Positions 10,961 to 21,546 of a stretch of 64,000 nt of DNA are shown piece after piece; the first letter of the stretch is position 1, and each line of letters opens with the position of its first letter. The position numbers and the translations under genes were made by a program. The notes under the pieces are model-generated. The model saw only the letters and a list, made by a program, of their open reading frames with translations, was not told the origin of the DNA and did not search any database. Source of the DNA: Brachypterus glaber (taxonomy: Eukaryota > Arthropoda > Insecta > Coleoptera > Kateretidae); contig OY294044.1 in NCBI GenBank assembly GCA_958510825.1, forward strand, positions 104,384,893 through 104,448,892, read 5' to 3'.

Positions 10961-11570
10961 CGTACAGTTGATTTCAACAAAACTGGAAAAGTGGGGTTAA
11001 GTAAAATTTCATGTTTTCCATAAAATTTAGTTGTGTGAATGTAGATTATTTAAATGGGGTTATGCCTGTTTGAAAAATAAGGTTAGTTTAACCATGTCAA
11101 AAATCATGTTATTCTATGAATTTGTGTTTAGTAAATAATATTTGGATTTTGAAGCGTATCTCTATTGTTAATTACTGTATTTCTGCTCTAAAATATCCCT
11201 ATTCTAAAATGTCTATTATTAAATCCCCTTATCAATATATTTTGTATCTAATAAATTTGTTTTAAATACCTTTATTTTTAAAAAACACTATAGTATATTG
11301 GTCTCCTACAACTAGGTATTCCTCATAGTTCCTTAATTTAAAAATTATAATTATGGGTTTTACACCAGTATTCTTCGAGTATTCTTGTTTTTCTGCTTTA
11401 TTTCTCCCAATTTTAAAAAAATACACCAACATTTTTTGACTTTCACATTGATGTGGCAATAACTAAATTTATTAACAAGTAAACAAATATTTGTCAAATG
11501 AAAGATAGTTCACAATGTAATTTTTTTTTATAATCCCACTTTTCCAGTTTTGTTGAAATTAACTGTACGT
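10961..11570. mobile_element. Foldback element, about 610 bp
   Basis: CGTACAGTTGATTTCAACAA followed by AACTGGAAAAGTGGG at 10961 is mirrored at 11532-11570. Arms are about 45 bp and clear. The interior has no coding capacity; the 65-codon minus frame at 11262-11459 is unremarkable. Confidence 0.7.
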
Positions 11571-11622
11571 ATGAAAGAAAAACAATAGATTGAAAACAAT
11601 AAATAATTTACCTATAGTAGCT

Positions 11623-12540
11623 ATAGTCCAGTCAAACAATAAATTTAAATTGCAATAAATGTCCACGGGCTGACTATTTTAAAGGGTAGTAGTAGATGGT
11701 CACAGAACACTCCTGTTAGTTTTTCACCGGGTGATTTGCGTAAAAGGTGTCGGCTATCTTGAATTTTAGGGGTGAGTTGCTTAATATGCAATAATACGAT
11801 AAAAATGCATATAACCAATTTTGTTAAGGAGGTAATTTTCAATAATTTTTGTTGGTAGCATTTTTTAATATATTAATAAAAATCGAGTTAATTCAAAAAT
11901 AGCCATGTTGGAGGTAAAACTGCTTTTTTTCCATTTAGCAGCCAAATTATTCATCGGACGATAAAAGTGGTTATAAGCAAACTTGTAGCACTTGAAATTT
12001 TCTAAAGATTTCATATATTATAAATTTCTATAGGTTCTTGGTACGGTTGCAGAGGGCGCAACTCGACTTGTAGAGCCCACTGTAACCGTAACAAAATACC
12101 TACTTATAAAAATGTATAATAAATAAAACTTATAGAGAATTTCAAGAGCTACAAGTTTGCTTATAACCACTTTTAGCCTACGATGAACAATTTGGCTGAA
12201 AAATCGAAAAAAAACAATTTCACCCCCAACATGAACATTTTTGAATACTTATAACTCGATTGTTATTAATATATTAAAAAAATTATCCAAACAAAAATTG
12301 TTGGAATTTTTTTCCTTAACAAAATTGGTTATTTGCATTTTTATCGTAAGATGCATATTTAGCAAGATAACCGTAGACGCTCTTAAGATTCAAGATAGCG
12401 ATCACCCCTTACACAAATCACCCGGTGAAAAACTAACAGGAGTGGTCTGTTACTATCCACTACTACCCTTTAAAATATCAGACCGTGTACAATTACTGCA
12501 ATTTAACAAACGAATTTCTCGTTATTTGACTGGACTACTA
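11623..12540. mobile_element. Long-arm foldback element, about 915 bp
   Basis: Ends TAGTCCAGTCAAA (11625) and TTTGACTGGACTA (near 12538). Arms of about 400 bp pair, for example TCACCGGGTGATTTG with CAAATCACCCGGTGA, and TTATAAGCAAACTTGTAGC with GCTACAAGTTTGCTTATAA. TA at both edges suggests a TA target duplication. The 102-codon plus frame (12241-12549) lies within an arm, and its mirror frame (11645-11842) shares residues because of the inverted repeat. Neither looks like a gene. Confidence 0.85.
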
Positions 12541-12827
12541 GTTTTTTAATTTTTTAATACATTAGACGATAATTCCCTATAATTTAAGATTTTCAATTTA
12601 TTTTTTTAATGAAAAAAATTGAGATTAGTTTTATACATTAGTTTTTAAAAGCAGCCTTAACTGTAAATAAATATAATAATTATTATTATTGATTATAATC
12701 AATTACTAAAAATAATACTTAAGCACACGTAAGGGAACGTTCAAGTATTACGTAACGCAAATTGTACAAAAATTCATACACTTCATACCCCGTTTCTCGC
12801 GTTATTAAAGGATGTAGCGATTTCATG

Positions 12828-12883
12828 TTTTGGCTACCCCCCCCCCCCCAAATAGGGGGTGTGTTAGGGGGGTAGCCAAAATA
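12828..12883. repeat. C-tract/G-tract hairpin
   Basis: TTTTGGCTACCCCCC extended to 13 C residues pairs with GGGGGGTAGCCAAAA 25-30 bases later. Arms are about 15 bp. Confidence 0.7.
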
Positions 12884-12954
12884 TAAAATCTCTATCTCTA
12901 ATCAGTAAAAATGTTACACTTAAAAAATTATAAACTTATAAAATGTTTATTGGA

Positions 12955-14700
12955 TCACGTTTTATTTATTTTTTATTTATTTATTTATTCCAGCATGATT
13001 ATGCTATATAATATACATATTATGTACAAAGAAAAAAAAAATAACATTAATATTAACCATTAAAAACAGCATTTACAAAACAAAAAAAAAACAAAATTAT
13101 TGTGTAAATAAAAGAAGGCGCCACGTAGAAATTAACGTAGAGTTAAAGGCCAGGTCAGAGTCAAATAAGGACTGGAGAAAAGAGTTTTGAGTACAGGAAA
13201 GGCGTTTCACAAAATTAGCAACTTTTTTGCGTCGTAAAGCATCAAGCGTGTCAATTCCGGAATACGCGAACATTTCTGAAGCACTATTGTAGCGGGAAAG
13301 TCTGTGTAGTATACGGAAGGCATCGTTATAACATATCCGAAGCGTGCACCATGAAGCAGCAGTGTGGTTAAACCATAGCTCACCAGCATAGAGGTTATAG
13401 CAGAATGTTTTAAAAAGAAGATTTTTGACTTCGGAGGAGCACTTATAAAACCTTCTGGCAATCATGTTTGCGCGGGCACATAAGCTTTTGTAGTGTCGTT
13501 GAATATCAGAATTATCACAGAGCTTGTCATTTATAACATGACCACGATATTTTATCTCAGAGACGCGATCAACTAAACTATTATCGAGATACACAGGAGG
13601 AACACTAAGGTCTTTATATGAAGGGGGTTTAAATACCATCATTTTGCTTTTGTCGCCGTTGTATTTGAGAAAGACAGCCCTAGCGAACTCTTCGCATTTT
13701 TTCACCAACATGCGAATACCCTGAAGTGAAGGACTAAGAAGGACCATGTCATCGGCGTAGCTAATGCAGTTAATCTTGACGCCTCCACAATAACAGCCTG
13801 CAGGAACTTTGGCAAGGATTGAGTGCAGTTCATCTATATAAGAATTAAATTTATCAGGAGCGAGTAAGCTGCCTTGGCGTACTTCGTTGCGAAGATTGAA
13901 GGATGGAGACAGAGAGGACCCCCAGAGGACAGATGCGGTGGCTTTGCGATTCCAGCTATTCAAAAATCGGCATAGGTATCTAGGAACCTTACGTTTTAAT
14001 AAAGTGTTGATCAAAGTAGGATGGTGCACTCTATCAAAAGCCTTCCTTAGGTCCAGGAAAATAGCATAAACAGGGGTATTCTTTTTAAGGTAACACGTAA
14101 CCGTTTCTTTAAACAACAGGATAGCTTCAGACGTGCCACTACCTTTCTTGAAGCCGAACTGATTATCACAGGTTTTAAAGTAGGGTTCACATCTGGTTAG
14201 AATAATAAGCTCCAGGACTTTGGATAGAGACGTTGAAATAGCTATGGGCCTGTAGTTCGAAGAGGAGGCTATGTCTCCACTTTTATTCTTAACAATGGGA
14301 ACAATAATGTTCTTCGTAAGAGCGAGGGGAGTAATGCCGTGAGAAAACGCGGAAGAAAAGCAGAGAGCCAGATATGAGTGTAGATCAGGAGGAGCGTGAA
14401 CTATGTGTTCAGGACAGAGACCATCCCATCCTGCGGATTTATGAAGTTTGAGTTTAGAAATGACAAGTTTTACATCGGAAGGACGTACTAAGCAGGCATT
14501 GAAGTCTTCGGATTCCACACTAACTTCAGTATTGTTACTATCATCGTATAAATTGCTAAGTTTTCCATATATCTCACTCCAGAGTTTGGCAATATTAGCT
14601 TCACCGGAGGTTTGATCAATACAGGAAGCTAACGAGATAGGAGTTTTCATAATTTTTCCACATGCCTTCCAAAATTTTATGAAACAAGGATCTAGGCCTA
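12955..14700 (-). mobile_element. 5'-truncated CR1-group non-LTR retrotransposon
   Basis: Minus-strand element whose 3' end is an AAATA/AAAT-type tail (plus-strand TTTATTTATTTATT near 12960-12990). It contains the open reverse transcriptase frame 13097-14650. The 5' boundary is uncertain (14650-14760). The endonuclease domain and any first ORF are missing, so this is a truncated insertion. Confidence 0.8.
13097..14650 (-). CDS. Reverse transcriptase of CR1-group non-LTR element (partial ORF2)
   Basis: A 517-residue uninterrupted frame. It would copy element RNA at a nicked target (target-primed reverse transcription). Visible RT blocks in order: NYRPIAIST near residue 132; FGFKKGSGTSEA near 165; FLDLRKAFDRV with catalytic Asp200; RQGSLLAP near 258; YADD at 298-301; then a thumb and a long C-terminal extension typical of CR1/Daphne-type elements. 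The apurinic endonuclease that should precede RT is absent, and the ATG at 14650 is only the first Met inside a truncated frame. Absence of stops suggests a fairly recent insertion, but it cannot be autonomous. Clade assignment within the CR1/Jockey group is by general resemblance. Confidence 0.85.
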   Translation of the reverse strand: MKTPISLASCIDQTSGEANIAKLWSEIYGKLSNLYDDSNNTEVSVESEDFNACLVRPSDVKLVISKLKLHKSAGWDGLCPEHIVHAPPDLHSYLALCFSSAFSHGITPLALTKNIIVPIVKNKSGDIASSSNYRPIAISTSLSKVLELIILTRCEPYFKTCDNQFGFKKGSGTSEAILLFKETVTCYLKKNTPVYAIFLDLRKAFDRVHHPTLINTLLKRKVPRYLCRFLNSWNRKATASVLWGSSLSPSFNLRNEVRQGSLLAPDKFNSYIDELHSILAKVPAGCYCGGVKINCISYADDMVLLSPSLQGIRMLVKKCEEFARAVFLKYNGDKSKMMVFKPPSYKDLSVPPVYLDNSLVDRVSEIKYRGHVINDKLCDNSDIQRHYKSLCARANMIARRFYKCSSEVKNLLFKTFCYNLYAGELWFNHTAASWCTLRICYNDAFRILHRLSRYNSASEMFAYSGIDTLDALRRKKVANFVKRLSCTQNSFLQSLFDSDLAFNSTLISTWRLLLFTQ

Positions 14701-15134
14701 AGATTCGTTGTAATTTTATTGCACACGGCGTTCACTAAATCCTCTATACAAAAAAAAATAGAGATGGAAAACCATATTCAATAACCGTTTTTCGGTTAAC
14801 AGATTGCGGAAATTACATCAGACCGGTTTTTGGTTAAAACACGGAAGCAGTAACCGGTTAAAAACCGGTTTAAACCTTGCCAAAAATGGCCAAATTTTGC
14901 GTTACGTTATGCTTGAACGTTCACTACTTTAATGTATTTTTTTACTTTACATGTTTGTATGTATGTATATATTTTTATACAAAACTTTTTTTAAAAGACT
15001 TATATATTTCATTTTTAACATTTGATTTACATTGACTGGCTTCTGAGCCCTCCATTTTATGAATTTTATTCCATACATTACACTTACCCTGTATGTTTAT
15101 TTATTAAATTTTAATAGTTATTTTCTTAACTAGT

Positions 15135-16115
15135 GTATTAAGTGGATAAAATCACTTAATACACGAGTTGAGAATTTAATTTTATCCAACACCTTTTATT
15201 TTTTAATAAAAATCTATAATTTTGCGAAAAATTATGTCAAAAATATTAAGATTAAGTTTTTTTAATACTAAAATAATAGGTAGCCATGGCCTAAGTATGC
15301 CTATTAAAAATAAACAATTGCTAGTTTTACATTTCTTACAAACGTCAAAATGGACAGAATTTTTAATAAAAACAGTATTTTACTCAAAAACTAAAGAATA
15401 ATTTGGAGTTTTCTTTAATTTTTATGGTTTAGTTAACGTGCTTCTATTTATAGAATAGTTATATATAATACTTAATTAATAGGGTATGTAACTAATTTTG
15501 GGTGAGATCAAAAGCTGTACGTAAAAGAGTGGGTGAAAAACTCACTTTTGACATTTAAAATAGTGCTCAAAACAAGTATTTCTGTGAAGGTGTTGGATAA
15601 AAGTATTTTTTAGTGATAAATTCTGTCTGTGTAATATTGAAAAATCGAAGACACTAAAACAGAAATAAAATTTCTAATTTCTATTTTTTTATTAGGTAAT
15701 TTATCAAAACGTTCTTATCTTGTACGTTAAAGTACTCTAATTTCTAAAATAAAAAAATAAAAACATGACAATCGTTTTAATAGTCATTAATTGGATAGTG
15801 GCAACGACTTTAATTGGTTAAAATTAAAAACTACCGGCGTGTCTCTTTAATTTTAGTTCATACAGACCGAAAATAGTTATTTATGGTACTAGTTGGTAAA
15901 GTAAGATATTGCCAATGAGAAAATTAACCTGCGAGGCGTCAACCAAGCAGGTTAATTTTCAAGAGAGCAATATCGGTTTACCCATGAGTGCCATACAAGG
16001 TTTTATCCAATAAATAGCTTAGAAATTCATATTTTTATTAAACATTTTAATGACATTTACAAGAAAATAATTTGACAAGTGACAGTTGAGTGGGTAAAAT
16101 AAATAATTATCCACT
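15135..16115. other. Non-coding region with inverted motifs
   Basis: GTGTATTAAGTGGATAAAAT near 15137 forms a local hairpin with CACTTAATACAC. A related TTATCCACTTAATAAAG is inverted near 16105, and TTTATCCAACACCTT (15183) is inverted near 15587. This suggests decayed foldback elements. No coding frame is supported. Confidence 0.4.
15907..15974. repeat. Strong hairpin, arms about 25 bp
   Basis: GATATTGCCAATGAGAAAAT continuing to AACCTGC pairs with GCAGGTTAATTTTC and then AGAGCAATATC, around a loop of about 13-16 bases that includes GAGGCGTCAACC. Confidence 0.75.
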
Positions 16116-16433
16116 TAATAAAGTAAAAGCCACGCGGGGGTTATTATTGAGTTTAGTTTAGTTTATCTATTTAAAATAAAGCTGGTAATTGTCTTATTAT
16201 CTGTATGTACTGGATAAAAATATATATTTTTTTCACTTACTTTTTAATGTTAGAGGAGGGCCTTGTTTACTGGTAAAAACAATATACAGGATGATTACCC
16301 ATAACTTTTTATTTTCTTCTAAAGGGGACGTTAGTGTGACCTACCAAAATTTCAAATGGAAAAATTTGGAGATCCCACCCCTTAAATTTGTTCATTGGAG
16401 AAAGAGTTTCATCCCTGATTTTTTTCATAATTT

Positions 16434-16650
16434 TTAAAGACATGTTTATTTTGCTTTTTTATATTTTTAAGGTAGGAGTTTTTATTTAAATCTTTTTAAC
16501 ACGGCACGGTATAAAGGTATAATAAGTGGATAACCTCAAAAAAAAAACAGAATTTTTTTTTTCAAAATGCCGTGTAAAAACGATTTAAATAAAAAATCCT
16601 TCGGCCTTAAAAATAATAAAAAAGCAAAAGAAACATGTCTTTTTAATGAC
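16434..16650. repeat. Foldback with arms of about 75 bp
   Basis: AAAGACATGTTT plus the poly-T/ATTTTTAAGG stretch (16434-16510) is mirrored at 16566-16650 (ATTTAAATAAAAAATCCTT, then ACATGTCTTT). The centre carries ACACGGCACGGT against CCGTGT. Confidence 0.6.
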
Positions 16651-16699
16651 GATGATGATATTTCTTGTTTAACTTTATCGAAAAAATTAACATACATTT

Positions 16700-16764
16700 T
16701 TGTTTAACCTCGTACTATTCTACTTAATTAAGCATCCCCTAAGTCCAGGACTTGTGTGGGCTAG
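16700..16764 (-). mobile_element. 3' fragment of the tRNA-derived SINE
   Basis: The reverse complement of the SINE 3' body (AAGTCCAGGACTTGTGTGGG and TGTTTAACCTCGTACTATTC). It has no head or pol III boxes, so it is 5'-truncated. It abuts the next foldback. Confidence 0.8.
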
Positions 16765-16765
16765 T

Positions 16766-17343
16766 CCGACTAGGGTCGCTCGATCAGTTGTTACTTTGTC
16801 TAGTGTTTTGGTAGTTAGTCGTTTGGGTTTTTGAAAGTGTTCGCCTGAAAATACCCAAACCGACCAACCACCAAAACACACTAACACACAAACTAAAGTT
16901 TTTGTTAAGGTATAGTTATTTTAAACCTTCCCGCTTGTAAACAATCTCGAAATTACCATAGCAACGTAAGATACGCATGCGTCGTAAGCGAAATGACTAG
17001 GCCCAATATACACAACCGTAAAACGTTGACGTGCCATTAACGAGAACAAAACAATGTTTATTGCTTTAAATTATTGGAATAAAAGCGATTTTATAAGGAA
17101 ATTTTGTTTCTACAGGAATACAAAAGTGTTTTTAGCAACAGCTTTATCAATTCTCTTTTTTACATCAAAACATCATAAAAGTAAACAAAAATTATTAATT
17201 TTGGTTATGTTGACATTCAAAACAAGCCACATGCTTCAGTGTAAATCGGACTTTGTGGAGTATTTAGCGGCAAATTTAAAATAACTATACCTTAAAAAAA
17301 TAAACTTTAGACAAAGTAACAACCGATCGAGTGACCCTCCGAC
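16766..17343. mobile_element. Foldback element carrying a nested hairpin
   Basis: AGGGTCGCTCGATCAGTTGT (left) pairs with ACAACCGATCGAGTGACCCT (right), and AAGGTATAGTTATTTTAAA with its complement near 17278. The left arm is broken by an inserted hairpin (16802-16882) absent from the right arm. The 76-codon frame at 17054-17284 is unrecognised. Confidence 0.75.
16802..16882. mobile_element. Hairpin MITE inserted in the foldback arm
   Basis: AGTGTTTTGGTAGTTAGTCG pairs with CGACCAACCACCAAAACACACT. The right arm of the host foldback runs continuously through the corresponding place, so this is an insertion. Confidence 0.6.
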
Positions 17344-17650
17344 GCTTAATGAGATTAATTTTTTTAACTTTTTAGGGTATAAAGTGACTTATAAAAAGAA
17401 AAGGTTATAAATAAGGCACCTTTTAGCACGAGTATACAAATTGCTGAATTGGTCATTATGTGTAATAGTTTTTCTTGTTATTTTGTAAAAAAAGCCGAAT
17501 AGATACGGGTTGGGGTGATGATTATTCAACCGAATACATACAGTAGGGTTGTATATAATTGATTATAAAAATATATTGTTTGGGTGTGTTCGGTGGTTGA
17601 ACTCAGGTTTTTTGTGTGAAAAATAAAAAGGGCCTTTAATAATTTAATTA

Positions 17651-18039
17651 AAACTAGGTGAAACGTTGCAAGCACCCTGTCAAAACATCCGCACTATTGT
17701 ACACTAGAGCCATCTAGTTTGCAAATTTCAAACTAGGTGTTTGGTTTGATTTTAAATTCTGTATCTTTAACATTATATTCTAGCAAAAAACTATATAACA
17801 TTTTTTATAGGGCTTAAAAAGAGCTTTTATTTAAAATAAAAAATTTTGAAATCGGGTTATAAATATGTGAGATATAATAAAAAAACCTTTTACTGCTTTA
17901 AACGCCAATATCTCGAAAACAATGCGTTTTAGGAAAACGTTGTTTATAACAGTTTTTGACCAATTTAAAATTATCTTTTATATAAGTGCTAAATTAACCA
18001 AATACAATAATAATTACCTTAATTATAAACAAAAAACTG
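17651..18039 (+). repeat. Dispersed repeat H, copy 3 (3'-truncated)
   Basis: GTGAAACGTTGCAAGCACCC through ATTATAAACAAAAAAC matches 61802-62190 (plus) and 25250-25623 (minus) at high identity, including ATCTCGAAAACAATGCGTTT. The 3' half and terminal hairpin present in the other copies are missing. Confidence 0.85.
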
Positions 18040-18235
18040 ACATTTGTATATATGAATTAAATTTGAAGATTTGTATCATTATTATCATATTATATTTAGG
18101 ATTGGCCTCCGACAGCGACGGTTACTATATAATTTTATTTTTCATTATGTGTTTTTTTTTAATTAAATTATTTATTTAAAACTTTTTAAACGTTTTTTTT
18201 TTTCTTTTTTGTTAAATAAACCGTTTCTAAGTTTT

Positions 18236-18600
18236 ATTTTACGCTGATGAATACAGCTAATATAGTCGAAAAATGTACAAATACATCTATAACTTTAACA
18301 AGTATTATTCCTGGGACCAAGAAGCAACTCTCGATACCTTTTTTTATAAAAACGGGTTTTTTATTTGTCATCTTTATAAATCCCTGATAATAGCAGCCAA
18401 AATATGCGAAACATGGACTTTTATATAACCTCAATTGTCAAATTCGGATTAGGCGTTTAGGCTGTAGAACAAATTCCTTATTTTATGCTGATGATAACAC
18501 GAATATAGTCGAAACCTGGGCAAATTCATCTATAACTATAAGAACTACTTTTATTCCTTTATTCAAAACGCATCATTTGATACCTCATTTATAAAAATCG
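18236..18600. repeat. Diverged tandem pair, about 245 bp apart
   Basis: TTTTACGCTGATGAATACAG (18236) is echoed by TTTATGCTGATGATAACACG (18482), and both continue with ATATAGTCGAAA and CATCTATAACT. Substantially diverged, hence old. Confidence 0.55.
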
Positions 18601-18629
18601 GATGAGTTTTCCTCTGAATTGATTTTTTT

Positions 18630-18950
18630 TTAAACGGTCCTACAGTGTTACACTATATGACATTTTTTATGTATTTTTACTCAAAAAATCTACATTTTTT
18701 ACGAAAAATAAAAAAAAATACACATAAAAAAGTTTGCGGAAAAAATGTGTCAAGCCTCACACATTTTGTCCATCTAGGCACGCCTCTGTATAGATAAAAA
18801 AATAACATAAACTTATTGCTCTTATTAATACTAGTATACATGCAAAACCTCGTCGCGCTAGCTCAAAGGGTATCAGAGTTAATAATTAGGAACCTTATTT
18901 TTAGTACTATTTTAAAAGGTCGTAACTCATATGTGACGTTTTGTAAAATA
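18630..18950 (+). repeat. Partial copy of the 44.5 kb foldback family
   Basis: CACTATATGACATTTTTTAT, CACGCCTCT, TTATTAATACTAGTATA and the GCTCAAAGGGTA-type phrase occur in the same order at 44830-45130 and 63250-63580. Only half of the palindrome is present here. Confidence 0.65.
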
Positions 18951-19640
18951 ACGTGGGTCCCAAGCCTTGGAACATGTAACCGTCGAATAACAAAAATCTG
19001 TAAATAAACTGATCTATATAAATAAATTAAAGCTTTCGAATGCTCTGACATTTTTAAATGTTAATTAGTACCTATAGATTCAAATTCACCTTTAAATACT
19101 AATAGAATTTAAATAAAGGTGTTTACTCTCTTCTCTTTTCTAAATAGTATGCATATAAAATTGAACATTGGAAATAACGAACTAAACTAATTTAACTATA
19201 GTCGGAGATTTTTATTTCATTATTTGCTCCCGGCTATATTTTATATATGTCTTAGTACATATTGTATAATAAACGGGCAAAAAGTTAAATTTCGATTTCG
19301 TAGTTTATTACCCAAGGGGCCGGCCCGATCGGCCGGCCCTCGGATTCTAAAAACCTACTCAATCAAAAAACTTAAATTTTTACCCTTGTATTATAAATAA
19401 CTATTTCGTCCTTGTATCATAAACTACCATTAAACGCGTTAACGGAAACTATATTAAAATTTAATAGATTTTGGTAGATAGGCTTAAAATATTTGAATAC
19501 TTCTAAATAATTTTAAGCTTACTATTTTAAAAGACAATTTACAATTTTAACCTGTTAATTTTAAAATCGATTATAAATTGGTAAGCAAATCACGTCTGTT
19601 TGGAATTTAATTTAAACACAGTAAACTTGATCTATTACTT
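18951..19640. other. No gene recognised
   Basis: Apart from the GC palindrome at 19317-19339, no feature was identified. Confidence 0.4.
19317..19339. repeat. GC-rich perfect palindrome
   Basis: GGGCCGGCC, a CGATC loop, then GGCCGGCCC: perfect 9 bp arms of pure G/C in a very AT-rich setting. Confidence 0.9.
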
Positions 19641-19754
19641 TTAAAAGTTCATTGACAGTGTTTTGTTTTGACAAAATATTTCGGATAATAATAGACAGGG
19701 GCATCTTAAAAGCACGGGCAAGTCCAGCCATTTGCAAGGGAATGGTCATTGTTT

Positions 19755-19880
19755 TTAACCGACTTCCAAAAAGGAGGAGGTTATCAATTCGACGTGTGAC
19801 TTTGTTTTTTTTATGTTTGTTCCCCCATAACTTTGGAACGAATGAACGGAATTTGATGAAACTTTTTGCAACTTAAAGAG
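19755..19880. repeat. Repeat with a GGAGGAGGTT-type core
   Basis: ACCGACTTCCAAAAAGGAGG, then GGTTATCAATTCGACGTG and GGAACGAATGAACGGAATTT followed by GATGAAACTTTTTG. From memory, closely similar phrases are highly repeated in moth and butterfly genomes. No second copy is in this window. Confidence 0.4.
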
Positions 19881-19976
19881 GTGGTCCCGTTTCAATTTGA
19901 CGCTCGGATAATGCCGGGTAAGCCGGATAATTAAGATAAATCTAATCATTTTAACCCAATTTCACTTAAAACCCCT

Positions 19977-21546
19977 AATAGTTGACAGTCTAAGAAAAAT
20001 TCTATAATGTTTTTAATTAAAATTTTATCTAATAATTTTTTTTTATATTTTATTGAATACATGTGTTTTAGTAGATGTTTTCTTTTTATATTAGTACCAA
20101 AATGTTTGAATATGATAATACAAACAAATATTTTTAATTTTTTTGTAGACTCTGTAAAAATTGTTAAGTTGACAAGGGTAATAAAGTAATTTACCAGTAG
20201 TTGACATACAACATCGCTAATAGTCGACAACATATTTTTCTTTTATTTTAAAAGCAATATTACTTTAAAAGCATAATGCTTTAAAAATGTAACTTATAAA
20301 TTACTGTTTTTATTAAAAAGAATTCCAGTAAAGTTATGTTTTTATTTAAATTTATCAAGTTTTAAAAAACGATATCAAAGCACCAATAGTTGACAGTATT
20401 TTAACCAATAGTTGACGAAAAATTCCCTCTCAACTTTAAAGCTCTAAATCTTATTTTATCTCTAAATGCTTTGCGACTAGAGGTTAACCAGAATTGTACA
20501 ATAACTTACAAAACTGAAGTGAAGTTCTTTGCAAAATACGAAAAATAAGAGATAAGCATTTTAGTTATAATACTTTGATATATTTTATTTTTTTGTTGTA
20601 ATTATAAAAAAAAACATTCATTTTATAACACCCATCCACATTTAGATCTTTGTTAAATGTGCAGGTGTCCACAGATCAGGGAAATCAGGGAAAAGTCAGG
20701 TAATTTGATCAACTGTAAAAAATCAGGGAAACTGAAAAAAAGCTGTGGTGTACATGATAAACTATTACTAAAACAAGTTTTTATTCATAGAGTTCTACCA
20801 TTCCATCGATCAGTTTTACAGAAAAAAAGTTGAAAAAAATAAAAAATCATAACTCATAAATAAAACAGGATGTTTAAATTTTTTACGGCTATTGACTTCA
20901 AAAACTTTTTTTTGTATCTCTACGTTCATGATCTGTACTAAAATCAGGAAAAAAAATTTAATTTTTATCAGGGAGTTCAGAGAAGAATCAGGAAAGCATC
21001 ATGAAATAATCAGGAAAGAATCAGGAAAAAAATGAGAGAATCTTAATTTGAAAAAACCTGTGGTCACCCTAAGGTGTATAATACAGTATTTTAAACGATC
21101 CCCAAGAGCCGTAAAATTAGCTGTCAACTATTGAAATTTGTTAATTTTTTAATCTAGTGGTTGACAGCCCCTATGTAAAAAGCTAAAACTGTCTTATTGA
21201 GTTGTAAATAATCAGAAAAAGTTTGATTTGAAACCATAAAAGCCTGTAATTAAGATTAGCATGCATAAATACGTATTATTCACTAAATACTGAAAATTAA
21301 AAACACTCAATTTCTTAGCACTTGCCTTAAGAAACTGTAAAAAAAAATGTGAACAAAAACACTCCACTAAAAAATTGTCTGCCATATTAAAACGCAACTC
21401 ACACGTGATCTTTAGTTGTAAATTCTAAGACTAGATGGTACTAGGTGCCCATTTATTATTTATTTCGCCTTAATAAATGTAATGTAATCTTATTTTAGGT
21501 TGTTTTATTTAAAACTGTTGACTGTTGGGGTAGTGTCAACTATTGG
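19977..21546. repeat. Cluster of TAGTTGACA motifs in both orientations
   Basis: AATAGTTGACAG or one-mismatch forms occur at about 19977, 20196, 20219, 20385, 20407, 21155 and 21511 (plus) and about 21121 and 21534 (minus). CCGGATAA phrases lie just outside at 19912/19922 and 21609. No coding frame spans it. The role is unknown; it may be the remnant of an element with internal subrepeats. Confidence 0.6.
20663..21076. repeat. ATCAGGGAAA-rich block with inverted ends
   Basis: Begins GCAGGTGTCCACAGATCAGG and ends CCTGTGGTCACCCTAAG, which are roughly inverted. In between, ATCAGGGAAA or ATCAGGAAA recurs at least eight times. Probably a non-autonomous element sitting inside the TAGTTGACA cluster. 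Confidence 0.5.

Larger units (their letters stand above)
12733..14923. mobile_element. Harbinger-like TIR element split by a CR1-like insertion
   Basis: The left end GGGAACGTTCAAGTATTACG (12733) and the right end CGTTATGCTTGAACGTTCAC (to 14923) are inverted and match the 150 bp MITE at 58188-58338. TAA/TAC at the edges are compatible with 3 bp TWA-like target sites. The interior holds a C/G-tract hairpin, then the non-LTR insertion (12955-14700), then ACCGGTT-rich sequence. No transposase frame remains. The assignment to PIF/Harbinger rests only on the ends and target-site size. Confidence 0.5.
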
